Assembly: GCA_903944255.1 (NCBI GenBank)
Contig: CAJARE010000006.1
Coordinates: forward strand, 1 to 9,368
DNA length: 9,368 bases
Reading direction: 5' to 3'
Source of the DNA: an uncultured beta proteobacterium
GTDB lineage: Bacteria; Pseudomonadota; Gammaproteobacteria; Burkholderiales; Burkholderiaceae
Part shown: in pieces, positions 1-6,291 of the stretch
Numbering within the stretch: the stretch's first letter is position 1
Layout: each line of letters begins with the position of its first letter
Program-made: the position numbers and the translations under genes
Notes under the pieces: model-generated
What the model was told of the DNA's origin: nothing
Databases searched by the model: none
Seen by the model: the letters and a program-made list of their open reading frames with translations, nothing else

Positions 1-1712
1 CGGAAGTAGCCCCTTAATAAGCTATAACGCTCTTCTCTGGCGGTAGTAATTCTTCTAACCACTTTACGCATCGGTACACCCATAATGAGTAGCACGTGAG
101 AAGCAATCATCAGACTACCCTCAATCAGTTCAGGTACAACCTCAGTTGCACCTGCCGCTTGTAGCTTAGCAATATCAGCATCATCTCTAGTGCGAACTAG
201 CACTGTCATTCCTGGTCGTAATTGCTCGACCTGCCTTAGTACACGTAAGCTTGCGGGAGTATCTGCATAGGTAATCACTACTGCTTTAGCGCGATTCAGA
301 CCTGCCGCATTAAGATAATTTTCGCGACTTGCATCACCATAAACCACATTATCACCAGCCGCCGCTGCCTCCTTGACTCGATCGGGATCTAAGTCCAAAG
401 CAATATAAGGAATCTTTTCTTGATCAAGCATACGGGCCAAACTTTGCCCAGAACGTCCAAATCCGCAAATCAACACATGGTTTTCATTGCGCACACTTTT
501 TGCAGCTACGCGTGTTAGTGCCAGAGATTGCAGTAACCATTCATTGCTTGAAAAACGCATTGCTATCCGGTCGCTATATTCAATTAAGAATGGAGCGCAG
601 AACATGGAGATTAACATCGCGGCTAGCACTGCCTGGCTAAGAGTGTGATCAATTAAATCTAAGCCATCAATTTGGGTTAATAAAACGAATCCAAATTCAC
701 CTGCTTGCGCCAAACATAAACCCGTGCGAATCGATACACCCAAGCTAGAGCCAAAGGCCCGGGAGAGCATGGCAATCAAGCCAAACTTAAATACTAATGG
801 GCCTATCAGCAGCAATAAAACTAAGACCCACTGTTCCCGAATTACATTGAAATCGAGCAACATCCCGATCGTAATAAAGAAAAGGCCTAGAAGCACATCA
901 CGAAAAGGCTTAACGTCTTCTTCCACTTGATGGCGATAAGGTGTTTCAGAAATCAACATGCCTGCCAAAAATGCTCCCAGCGCCAATGACAAACCAAAAT
1001 ACTCAGTTAAGCCAGCCATACCCAAAACAATGAGAAGCAGGTTGAGCATGAACAACTCTTGTGAACGCAACTTTGCCACCAACCTGAACCAGCGACTCAT
1101 CAAAGATTGGCCAATGAAGAAAATCAAGATCAAGGCAATCGAAATCTTGATAGACGCGGTTGTCAATGCAACAAATAAATCTGTAGGGTTTTTTCCAAGT
1201 GATGGTAACAAGATCAATAAGAAGACCACGGCCAAATCTTGGAATAACAAAATACCAACAACATTTCGGCCATGCTCAGCCTCTAATTCAGAGCGGTCAG
1301 AAATGAGTTTTGTCGCAATCGCGGTGGATGACATTGCTAAAGCACCACCCAATGCAATCGCTGCATGCCAAGAAATTGGATATACCCAATTCATGAGAAA
1401 GCTTGCTGGTACGGTCAACAAGATGGTCAAAATAACTTGACTGCCACCAAGGCCAAATACGATAGAACGCATTGACCTTAACTTATGAAGGTTAAATTCC
1501 AGGCCAATTGAAAACATCAAGAAAACCACCCCGAATTCAGCTAAATACTTGACGGTGGCCGTATCGCTTGCCAAACCTAAAGCATGGGGACCAATCAAGA
1601 CCCCAACGGCTAAATAGCCCAAAATAGGGGGTAAGCCAAAATAGCGGAAAATAACGACTCCGGCCACACCAGAGGCCAAGAGAATGAGAGTTAACTGAAG
1701 GACTGACGGCAT
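1..1712 (-). CDS. Kef-type monovalent cation:proton antiporter (CPA2 family), 3' end cut by window edge
   Basis: Inner-membrane antiporter that most likely exchanges K+ (or Na+) for H+. I translated the minus strand from the ATG at 1712; 570 residues are visible and the frame stays open past position 1, so the C-terminus is missing. Residues 1 to about 385 are a run of hydrophobic segments, roughly a dozen, with the CPA2 features FQDLA (Q158, D159) and AGEFGF (about 337-342). A cytosolic loop YRHQVEEDV (H261 to V267) matches the regulatory HALESDIE loop of KefC and is followed by LLGLFFITIGM. From about residue 412 a TrkA-N/RCK domain begins: the Rossmann motif GFGRSGQ at 417-423 and acidic D440 suit NAD(H) binding. 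Relatives are around 600-660 residues, so only the end of the regulatory domain is lost. An in-frame TAG upstream and the good N-terminus support this start. No KefF or KefG partner is visible, so a glutathione-gated role is unproven. It is divergent from kdsD, 11 bp away. Confidence 0.93.
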   Translation of the reverse strand, partial: MPSVLQLTLILLASGVAGVVIFRYFGLPPILGYLAVGVLIGPHALGLASDTATVKYLAEFGVVFLMFSIGLEFNLHKLRSMRSIVFGLGGSQVILTILLTVPASFLMNWVYPISWHAAIALGGALAMSSTAIATKLISDRSELEAEHGRNVVGILLFQDLAVVFLLILLPSLGKNPTDLFVALTTASIKISIALILIFFIGQSLMSRWFRLVAKLRSQELFMLNLLLIVLGMAGLTEYFGLSLALGAFLAGMLISETPYRHQVEEDVKPFRDVLLGLFFITIGMLLDFNVIREQWVLVLLLLIGPLVFKFGLIAMLSRAFGSSLGVSIRTGLCLAQAGEFGFVLLTQIDGLDLIDHTLSQAVLAAMLISMFCAPFLIEYSDRIAMRFSSNEWLLQSLALTRVAAKSVRNENHVLICGFGRSGQSLARMLDQEKIPYIALDLDPDRVKEAAAAGDNVVYGDASRENYLNAAGLNRAKAVVITYADTPASLRVLRQVEQLRPGMTVLVRTRDDADIAKLQAAGATEVVPELIEGSLMIASHVLLIMGVPMRKVVRRITTAREERYSLLRGYF

Positions 1713-1730
1713 ATACTTACTCGATGATAG
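1689..1730. promoter_or_regulatory. Possible overlapping divergent promoters between the antiporter gene and kdsD
   Basis: The two ATG codons are separated by only 11 bp (1713-1723). On the plus strand TATACT at 1712-1717 matches the sigma-70 -10 box at five of six bases and lies 6 nt before the kdsD ATG; a weak -35 (TTAACT, 1691-1696) gives a short 15-nt spacer. On the minus strand TATCAT (complement of 1724-1729) also matches five of six and lies 11 nt before the antiporter ATG, without a good -35. If both are used, each start point falls inside the other -10 box. Neither gene has a clear Shine-Dalgarno sequence. This is pattern matching only. Confidence 0.3.
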
Positions 1731-2716
1731 CTAAGACTCGTGAACGAACCCTAAAGCTTGCGCGTGACACCCTCACTATTGAGGCTGCAGCCCTGCAAAC
1801 CATGCGTGATCGCCTGGAAGGAGCCAATGCTGATGCCCTTGTCCTTGCAGTAGATCTCTTGCATGGCTGCAAAGGCCGTATCGTCGTCTCGGGTATAGGT
1901 AAATCAGGCCATATTGCTCGCAAAATTGCCGCCACATTTGCGTCCACAGGTTCACCCGCATTTTTCGTACACCCAGCTGAAGCCAGCCATGGTGATTTAG
2001 GGATGGTAACGCGTGATGATGTCTTTGTAGCGCTTTCTAATTCAGGGGAAACCGAAGAGCTGCTCATGATTGTTCCCATTGTTAAGCGTACTGGCGCTAA
2101 ATTGATTGCCCTTACAGGCGCACCCCAATCTTCACTCGCTAAATTAGCAGATGCTCATCTTGATACCAGTGTTGAAAAAGAAGCGTGTCCATTAAATCTA
2201 GCCCCCACTACTAGCACTACTGCAACTTTGGCAATGGGTGACGCCTTAGCTGTTGCTCTGTTAGATGCCAGAGGATTTGAAGCGGCAGACTTTATTCGCT
2301 CACACCCAGGCGGCAGACTGGGTCGCAAACAATTGATGCATGTTAGTGAAGTGATGCGCCCCCTTGAAGATACCCCAAAGATTTCCATTAACGCCACACT
2401 TCAAGAAGCTTTATTAGAGATGACATCTAAACGGATGGGCATGGTGATTACCTTAGATGATGCAAAGAAGGTTACTGGGATCTTTACTGATGGTGACTTA
2501 CGTCGCCTACTAGAAAAAACAAGCAATCTTGGTGGCGTGACCATTAAGGATGCAACTACTTCTAAGCCGCGTACTATCCCACCCGAGTTGATTGCCGAGG
2601 AAGCTATTGAGATGATGGAAAAATATCGCATCAATCAGCTAGTGGTAACAGATGCTTCAGGCACTCTTTTGGGAGCGCTCAATTTACATGACTTGTTTGC
2701 AGCCAAAGTTATTTAA
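1724..2716 (+). CDS. kdsD: D-arabinose 5-phosphate isomerase (SIS domain plus two CBS domains)
   Basis: Converts D-ribulose 5-phosphate to D-arabinose 5-phosphate, the first committed step to Kdo, the sugar joining lipid A to the LPS core; cytosolic. The 330 residues match E. coli KdsD (328) end to end. The SIS domain covers about residues 40-175 with GIGKSGHI (57-64) and SNSGET (105-110), followed by KEACPLNLAPTTSTTATL and SHPGGRLGRK. Residues aligning with the reported E. coli active-site set are K60, E112, E153 and H194. Two CBS domains fill about 205-262 and 272-330; TDGDLRR sits in the first and LHDL at the end of the second. The length match supports the ATG at 1724, although no Shine-Dalgarno sequence precedes it. 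First gene of the kdsD-kdsC-lptCAB block, so LPS synthesis and export genes are probably co-transcribed. GutQ is a close paralogue, but the LPS context favours KdsD. Confidence 0.97.
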   Translation: MIAKTRERTLKLARDTLTIEAAALQTMRDRLEGANADALVLAVDLLHGCKGRIVVSGIGKSGHIARKIAATFASTGSPAFFVHPAEASHGDLGMVTRDDVFVALSNSGETEELLMIVPIVKRTGAKLIALTGAPQSSLAKLADAHLDTSVEKEACPLNLAPTTSTTATLAMGDALAVALLDARGFEAADFIRSHPGGRLGRKQLMHVSEVMRPLEDTPKISINATLQEALLEMTSKRMGMVITLDDAKKVTGIFTDGDLRRLLEKTSNLGGVTIKDATTSKPRTIPPELIAEEAIEMMEKYRINQLVVTDASGTLLGALNLHDLFAAKVI

Positions 2717-2733
2717 CGATACTGATCTCAGTT

Positions 2734-3306
2734 ATGCCGAACGCTTTTAGCTCCCACGTCACTAATCCTGCTAGCCAATACCCACAAGCCTGGGAGCGAG
2801 CGAGCAAAGTCAAGCTGCTGGTCCTAGACGTAGATGGCGTGTTGACCAATGGTCAAGTATGGATTGGCGCTGATGGCAAGGAAGCTTTGAAAGCTTTTGA
2901 TATTCAAGATGGCTTGGGTATTAAATTATTAGAGCAATCTGGTATACCAACAGCCATCATTACTGGTCGTCATTCCAAAATGGTATTAGCCCGTTGCGAA
3001 GAGCTCGGAATTAAACAGGTGCATATGGGAGTTGAAAATAAAGCACTTGCTTTAGATCAAGTACTCAAATCTTTGGGGATGACTCCAAAAGATTGTGCTG
3101 TGATGGGCGATGACTGGCCAGATCTTGCCATGATGAAGAGCGCTGGGTTTCGTGCTTGCCCAGCACAGGCTCATGAGGCAGTAAAAGAGTATGTTCATTT
3201 TGTAACTTCTCGTGCAGGCGGAAATAGTGCAGTGCGCGAAGTATGTGATCTCATACTGAAAGCCCAAAATCGTTACGAAGAACTTTTGAATAAGGCTTGT
3301 CAGTAA
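2734..3306 (+). CDS. kdsC: 3-deoxy-D-manno-octulosonate 8-phosphate phosphatase (HAD family)
   Basis: Removes phosphate from Kdo 8-phosphate to release Kdo, the third step of the pathway that kdsD begins; cytosolic, Mg2+-dependent. The 190 residues form a minimal, capless C0-type HAD protein. Motif I is LDVDGVLT with nucleophile D32 and acid/base D34; motif II is ITGR with T77; the motif III lysine is K103; motif IV is GDDWPD with D126 and D127. The C-terminal tail RAGGNSAVREVCDLIL (160-175) corresponds to the family GGxGAVRE motif, with serine where E. coli has glycine. The family core starts near residue 26, so the first 25 residues are a variable N-terminal extension and the exact start is a little uncertain. 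The gap to kdsD is 17 bp and holds an ACTGA/TCAGT inverted repeat with a 2-nt centre (2721-2732) but no Shine-Dalgarno sequence, so translation may depend on coupling to kdsD. Confidence 0.96.
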   Translation: MPNAFSSHVTNPASQYPQAWERASKVKLLVLDVDGVLTNGQVWIGADGKEALKAFDIQDGLGIKLLEQSGIPTAIITGRHSKMVLARCEELGIKQVHMGVENKALALDQVLKSLGMTPKDCAVMGDDWPDLAMMKSAGFRACPAQAHEAVKEYVHFVTSRAGGNSAVREVCDLILKAQNRYEELLNKACQ

Positions 3307-3309
3307 GTC

Positions 3310-3954
3310 ATGGCGGTAAATTCTCAAAAAATCAAAGTAGGAGTCTTCCGTGTGCTACTAGGCTTAATGCCTCTGCTGCTAATGGGTTTACTGACGCTAC
3401 TGACTTTTTATTTGGTTGAAAAAAATACTCCCCAAGAAAATAAATCCACTCTTGAGCGCGTTCGACTTCACGAGCCTGACTACACTATTGAGGATGGAAC
3501 TTTGACGGCCCTAAATGAACTTGGTACCACTAAGTATCGAGTTACCGGCAAAAAACTCATTCATTACGATGATGACGCCTCAATGGATGTTCTGACGCCT
3601 CGCATGCGGCTCTTTCAAATCAATAAGGCGCCAGTCACTGTAAAAGCGGATACTGGGCATATAGATGGCGATCTCACCATTATGGATTTATATGACAATG
3701 CGCAAATTTATCGCCCTGCACAAGAGGCTACAGAGACCCAAGCAGCAAGTGCCCGAATGCTTGCTGCTTCTAGTTATTTCAAGGTATTTATTAACGATGA
3801 CATTATTGAGACCGACAAGCCGATGACGCTTGAACAAGGCATGTCAATCATGAACTCTACGGCGGGGGGAACTTTCAATAACGTTGATCAGAGTATGAGG
3901 CTTTCAGGTAGAGTGAAAGGTCGCATTGAGCGTGCACCAAAGGAATCTCAATAG
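3310..3954 (+). CDS. lptC: LPS export system protein LptC, single-pass inner-membrane anchor
   Basis: Part of the Lpt bridge: LptC is anchored in the inner membrane and passes LPS from the LptB2FG transporter to periplasmic LptA. The protein has 214 residues. A short basic N-terminus is followed by one hydrophobic segment at about residues 12-36 (GVFRVLLGLMPLLLMG onwards), then a periplasmic domain rich in beta-type sequence from about residue 45 to 205, as expected for the LptC jellyroll. Sequence is weakly conserved in this family, so identification rests on topology, length (E. coli LptC is 191 residues) and position between kdsC and lptA. It follows the kdsC stop after 3 bp, and its TAG ends 1 bp before the lptA ATG, so tight translational coupling is likely. 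Confidence 0.93.
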   Translation: MAVNSQKIKVGVFRVLLGLMPLLLMGLLTLLTFYLVEKNTPQENKSTLERVRLHEPDYTIEDGTLTALNELGTTKYRVTGKKLIHYDDDASMDVLTPRMRLFQINKAPVTVKADTGHIDGDLTIMDLYDNAQIYRPAQEATETQAASARMLAASSYFKVFINDDIIETDKPMTLEQGMSIMNSTAGGTFNNVDQSMRLSGRVKGRIERAPKESQ

Positions 3955-3955
3955 C

Positions 3956-4525
3956 ATGCAAAGCCTCAAGATCAATCTCCCTTTTGCTCTGGTATGCCTG
4001 GCCTTAGTAGTTGTTAATGTATTTCAACTGGCTTATGCGGAAAAGGCTGATCAGGATAAGCCCATCATTCTTGAGGCGGATAAAGTATTTGGTAATGATA
4101 CGACTCAAGTTTATGACCTCAATGGAGATATATTGCTAGTTAAAGGTAGCATCATCGTCACTGGTGAAGATGGTCAAATTCGAATTGATCCACAAGGCTA
4201 TGAATTCATTGATGTTAAGGGTACGCCTGAAGCAGTCGCCACCTTTAGACAACGTCGCGAAGGACGCGCCAATGAATTTATGCAAGGTCGAGGGGCTCAT
4301 GCTACCTATGATGCAAAAACAGAGTTACTCACAATCACAGGTGATGCCACTCTAAGGCGTCTTCTAAATATGCAAATGCTCGACAAACTGACCGGCTGGA
4401 AAATTGAATACGATGATGTAAAGCAGTACTATCGAGTCATACCCCCAAAAGATATCAAACCGGATGACCTTCCCGTAGCAAGAGCAATACTTACCCCAAG
4501 ACGAAAAGCGCTATTAGAGAAATGA
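3956..4525 (+). CDS. lptA: Periplasmic LPS transport protein LptA
   Basis: Forms the periplasmic bridge that carries LPS between LptC and the outer-membrane LptD. The ATG at 3956 gives 189 residues with a standard Sec signal peptide: MQSLKINL, a hydrophobic core, and a likely signal peptidase I cut after AYA (residues 26-28). The mature part begins like the OstA/LptA family, with KPIILEADKVF (about 35-45), and continues as beta-rich repeats up to VIPPKD (161-166). A longer reading from a TTG at 3926 would place extra polar residues before the signal peptide, so I prefer 3956; AGGA at 3941-3944 lies 11 nt upstream. The C-terminal tail (about 167-189) is basic at its end. The stop overlaps the lptB start as ATGA, indicating coupled translation. 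Confidence 0.95.
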   Translation: MQSLKINLPFALVCLALVVVNVFQLAYAEKADQDKPIILEADKVFGNDTTQVYDLNGDILLVKGSIIVTGEDGQIRIDPQGYEFIDVKGTPEAVATFRQRREGRANEFMQGRGAHATYDAKTELLTITGDATLRRLLNMQMLDKLTGWKIEYDDVKQYYRVIPPKDIKPDDLPVARAILTPRRKALLEK

Positions 4526-5289
4526 CAGCGGATTTAGCTCAAACCAATCATGTACCAACCCTGACTGCGCAACACCTGCAGAAACGTTATGGCTCTAGAA
4601 CCGTTGTGCGTGACGTATCCGTACAAGTAAAATGCGGTGAGGTAGTTGGCCTACTAGGGCCAAATGGAGCCGGTAAAACTACCTCTTTTTACATGATTGT
4701 GGGCTTAGTTCCCTTAGATGGCGGCAATATCGTGCTTGATGGCGCAGATATTACCCAACTACCCATTCATGAACGAGCGCGCATGGGTCTCTCCTATCTA
4801 CCTCAAGAGGCATCGGTATTTCGTAAGCTCAATGTTGCTGAAAATATTCAAGCCGTACTAGAGCTCCAGGTACAAGGTGGCAAGCGATTAAGCAAGGCAG
4901 CAATTGCACAACGTCTTGATGAGCTCTTAGGTGAATTACAAATCACTCATCTTCGTAACAACCCAGCACTATCTCTTTCGGGAGGCGAAAGGCGGCGTGT
5001 AGAAATTGCTAGAGCACTAGCCTCTTCACCAAAATTTATTTTGTTAGATGAACCATTTGCGGGTGTTGACCCTATTGCCGTTGGGGAAATTCAAAGAATT
5101 GTGCGTTTTCTGCGTGACCGCCAAATTGGGGTCCTGATTACTGACCATAACGTTCGAGAAACCCTGGGAATTTGTGATCACGCTTACATCATTAGCGAGG
5201 GTAGCGTTCTGGCTGAAGGCAAGCCCGATCAAATTATTCAAAACGACGCTGTTCGCAGAGTTTATCTGGGCGAAAACTTCCGGATGTAA
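4522..5289 (+). CDS. lptB: LPS export ABC transporter ATP-binding protein LptB
   Basis: ATPase that powers LPS extraction from the inner membrane, working as a dimer with LptF and LptG, which are not encoded here. The 255 residues carry a complete ABC nucleotide-binding domain: Walker A GPNGAGKTT (46-54), Q-loop Q95 in YLPQEASVF, signature LSGGE (152-156) followed by RRRVEIARAL, Walker B FILLDEP with catalytic E177, D-loop AGVDP, and switch histidine H209 in LITDHNVRET. The LPQEASVFRKL stretch and DHNVRETL are typical of LptB rather than of other ABC ATPases. It is about 14 residues longer at the N-terminus than E. coli LptB (241). The start overlaps the lptA stop by 4 bp. In many proteobacteria rpoN follows directly; here it does not. 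Confidence 0.98.
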   Translation: MTADLAQTNHVPTLTAQHLQKRYGSRTVVRDVSVQVKCGEVVGLLGPNGAGKTTSFYMIVGLVPLDGGNIVLDGADITQLPIHERARMGLSYLPQEASVFRKLNVAENIQAVLELQVQGGKRLSKAAIAQRLDELLGELQITHLRNNPALSLSGGERRRVEIARALASSPKFILLDEPFAGVDPIAVGEIQRIVRFLRDRQIGVLITDHNVRETLGICDHAYIISEGSVLAEGKPDQIIQNDAVRRVYLGENFRM

Positions 5290-5365
5290 GCTGGGCGCGC
5301 TTCTGAGCCCGATACGTAATAAATAAGTGCTTCCCCCCTTGGTTTTCGGCAAATTCGCTGATACG

Positions 5366-5406
5366 CTGGAGGTTCATGAGTTTTCTTCTCAAAGCGATAT
5401 CTCCAG
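5366..5406 (+). repeat. Nested inverted repeats in the hpf leader
   Basis: CTGGAG at 5366-5371 is the exact reverse complement of CTCCAG at 5401-5406. Inside, TGAG (5377-5380) pairs with CTCA (5388-5391) around a 7-nt pyrimidine-rich loop. Outside, CCCCT (5335-5339) can pair with AGGGG (5413-5417). Together these could fold as one interrupted long hairpin in the RNA. No U-run follows the right arm, so it does not look like an intrinsic terminator. The stems are short and might be chance. Confidence 0.35.
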
Positions 5407-5443
5407 AATTTCAGGGGCTTGCTGCGCACCCCAAGCATGAGCA

Positions 5444-5453
5444 TGCGTACGCA
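5444..5453. repeat. 10-bp perfect palindrome upstream of the hpf ribosome binding site
   Basis: TGCGTACGCA reads the same on both strands and ends 7 bp before the AAGGAG of hpf. It could be a protein-binding half-site pair or a small RNA stem next to the ribosome binding site. No known operator is recognised. Confidence 0.35.
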
Positions 5454-5460
5454 CTTATCA

Positions 5461-5466
5461 AAGGAG
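5461..5466 (+). promoter_or_regulatory. Strong Shine-Dalgarno sequence that fixes the hpf start
   Basis: AAGGAG lies 6 nt upstream of the ATG at 5473. It is the best ribosome binding site in the window and decides the hpf start over an in-frame TTG at 5419. Most neighbouring genes have weak or no Shine-Dalgarno sequence and start at short gaps or overlaps, so this gene appears to be translated independently. Confidence 0.85.
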
Positions 5467-5472
5467 TTGCTG

Positions 5473-5796
5473 ATGAATCTCAAAATTAATAGCCGTCATG
5501 TGGAAGTTACCCCTGCCATGCGCACGCATCTCGAGGCAGGTTTAGCCAAAATTCGAAAGCACTTTGACCATGTCATTGACGCTTCAGCCTTTCTGATTGT
5601 CGATAACGCTAAAGAAAAGGATCTCCGTCAAAGCGCTGAGATCACCCTCCACCTCAAGGGCAAGGAACTTTTTGCCGAAGCTCATCATGCAGACCTCTAC
5701 CACGCAATGGACTCAGTCGTCGATAAACTCGAGCGTCAAGTCGTAAAACACAAGGAAAAGATTCAAGATCACCATCACGATAAGCATTTTGAGTAA
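5473..5796 (+). CDS. hpf: Ribosome hibernation promoting factor, short form
   Basis: Binds the small ribosomal subunit near the decoding centre and holds ribosomes inactive, promoting 100S dimer formation in stationary or starved cells. The 107 residues match short HPF (E. coli HPF 95): MNLKINSRHVEVTPAMRTHL at the start, a central beta region with SAEITLHLKGKELFAEA (54-70), and the helix DLYHAMDSVVDKLERQVVKH (74-93). It lacks the C-terminal dimerisation domain of long HPF. The tail is histidine-rich (HHHDKH, 100-105), which could bind metal or be neutral. The ATG at 5473 is chosen from the strong Shine-Dalgarno sequence and the family start. Its position beside ptsN is the usual one in proteobacteria, normally downstream of rpoN. 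Confidence 0.95.
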   Translation: MNLKINSRHVEVTPAMRTHLEAGLAKIRKHFDHVIDASAFLIVDNAKEKDLRQSAEITLHLKGKELFAEAHHADLYHAMDSVVDKLERQVVKHKEKIQDHHHDKHFE

Positions 5797-5815
5797 TTTG
5801 CTACGTCAGGACACC

Positions 5816-5821
5816 TATAAT
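5816..5821 (+). promoter_or_regulatory. Candidate -10 box just upstream of ptsN
   Basis: TATAAT, a perfect sigma-70 -10 hexamer, sits 8 nt before the ATG at 5830 in the 33-bp gap after hpf. A start point 6-8 nt downstream would place the 5' end of the mRNA almost at the start codon. No good -35 is found: TTGAGT (5789-5794) would need a 21-nt spacer and TTGCTA (5798-5803) only 12. Chance occurrence is possible. Confidence 0.35.
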
Positions 5822-5829
5822 CATTGGAT

Positions 5830-6291
5830 ATGAATGCCCTGACTCATCTTTTTGCCCTCGACTGCATTGCATTAGATAGCCCTGCTAATAACAGAGGGGA
5901 TGCATTTGCTGCCGCAGGGGACTTATTTTCTAAGCAAATTGGTATTGACTCAAATGCAGTGGTTGGCTTTCTCAATGCGCGTGAAGATTTAGGATCCACG
6001 GCTCTAGGGGCTGGTGTTGCCATTCCCCATGGTCGTGTTAAAGGTCTAAAGCAGCCAATTGCCGCTTTCATGCGATTAAAAAATGCGATTGATTTTGCTG
6101 CCCCAGATGGTGAGCCGGTATCTATTTTAATTTTTTTACTGGTCCCTGAAAAAGCGACTCAACAACACCTTGAAATTTTGTCTTCAATTGCACAACTTTT
6201 ATCAGATTCGGATGCTCGTCAATTTTTATCTTCAACAAGTGAGCCCGACAAAGTATGTAACTTGCTTCAACAGTGGGGTTTACCAAAATGA
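5830..6291 (+). CDS. ptsN: Nitrogen-related PTS protein EIIA-Ntr
   Basis: Phosphoryl acceptor at the end of a PTS branch; its phosphorylation state regulates potassium and nitrogen-related processes rather than sugar uptake. The ATG at 5830 gives 153 residues of a single PTS EIIA type-2 domain. The key motif is VAIPHGRVKGLKQP, with H67 as the phosphorylated histidine; REDLGSTALGAG precedes it and SILIFLLVPEKATQQHLEILSSIAQ follows (split here as SILIFLLVPEK, 98-108, and HLEILSSIAQLL, 113-124). E. coli PtsN is 163 residues. An in-frame TTG at 5824 would add two residues; ATG is preferred because betaproteobacterial homologues begin MN. There is no Shine-Dalgarno sequence at a useful distance (AGGA is 18 nt away). 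The stop overlaps the hprK ATG as ATGA, so the two are translationally coupled, which fits their shared role in HPr-based signalling. Confidence 0.95.
   Translation: MNALTHLFALDCIALDSPANNRGDAFAAAGDLFSKQIGIDSNAVVGFLNAREDLGSTALGAGVAIPHGRVKGLKQPIAAFMRLKNAIDFAAPDGEPVSILIFLLVPEKATQQHLEILSSIAQLLSDSDARQFLSSTSEPDKVCNLLQQWGLPK

Larger units (their letters stand above)
5290..5472. other. 183-bp intergenic region lacking rpoN; probable hpf leader
   Basis: The only gap above 35 bp between genes in the window. It lies where betaproteobacteria commonly have rpoN, and translation in all frames shows no sigma-54 remnant that I can recognise, including no RpoN-box-like segment. It contains a C6 run (5333-5338), nested inverted repeats (5366-5406), a 10-bp palindrome (5444-5453) and the hpf Shine-Dalgarno sequence at its end. 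I find no convincing sigma-70 promoter: the best, TTGGTT (5339-5344) with TACGCT (5362-5367) at 17 nt, has a poor -10. No intrinsic terminator is evident. Confidence 0.6.

Noticed and set aside
724..1440. Two plus-strand open frames (724-930 and 958-1440)
   Set aside because: They lie antisense within the antiporter gene, which translates into a convincing membrane protein; their products are low-complexity K/N/S-rich sequences with no family resemblance.
2721..2732. ACTGA-TC-TCAGT inverted repeat before kdsC as an operator or hairpin
   Set aside because: Arms of 5 bp with a 2-nt centre cannot form a stable RNA loop, and no known operator matches; probably chance.
1717..3327. Minus-strand open frames opposite kdsD and kdsC (1717-2079, 1776-1961, 2155-2397, 2401-2634, 3052-3327)
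   Set aside because: Shadows of well-supported genes; no recognisable motif, signal or ribosome binding site.
3926..3955. TTG start giving a longer LptA
   Set aside because: It would put ten polar residues before a normal signal peptide; the ATG at 3956 follows the lptC stop by 1 bp and fits the family.
5293..5310. GGGC/GCCC hairpin after lptB as an intrinsic terminator
   Set aside because: Only a 4-bp stem with a 10-nt loop and no T-run downstream; too weak to call.
5419..5472. N-terminal extension of HPF from a TTG
   Set aside because: The family start and a strong AAGGAG 6 nt before the ATG at 5473 both support the shorter protein.
5044..5483. Minus-strand open frames across the end of lptB and the gap (5044-5352, 5262-5483)
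   Set aside because: No family resemblance, no ribosome binding site, and mostly antisense to lptB or to the hpf leader.
6273..6287. GTG start giving a longer HprK
   Set aside because: The ATGA overlap at 6288 is a typical coupled start and the five extra residues are not family sequence.
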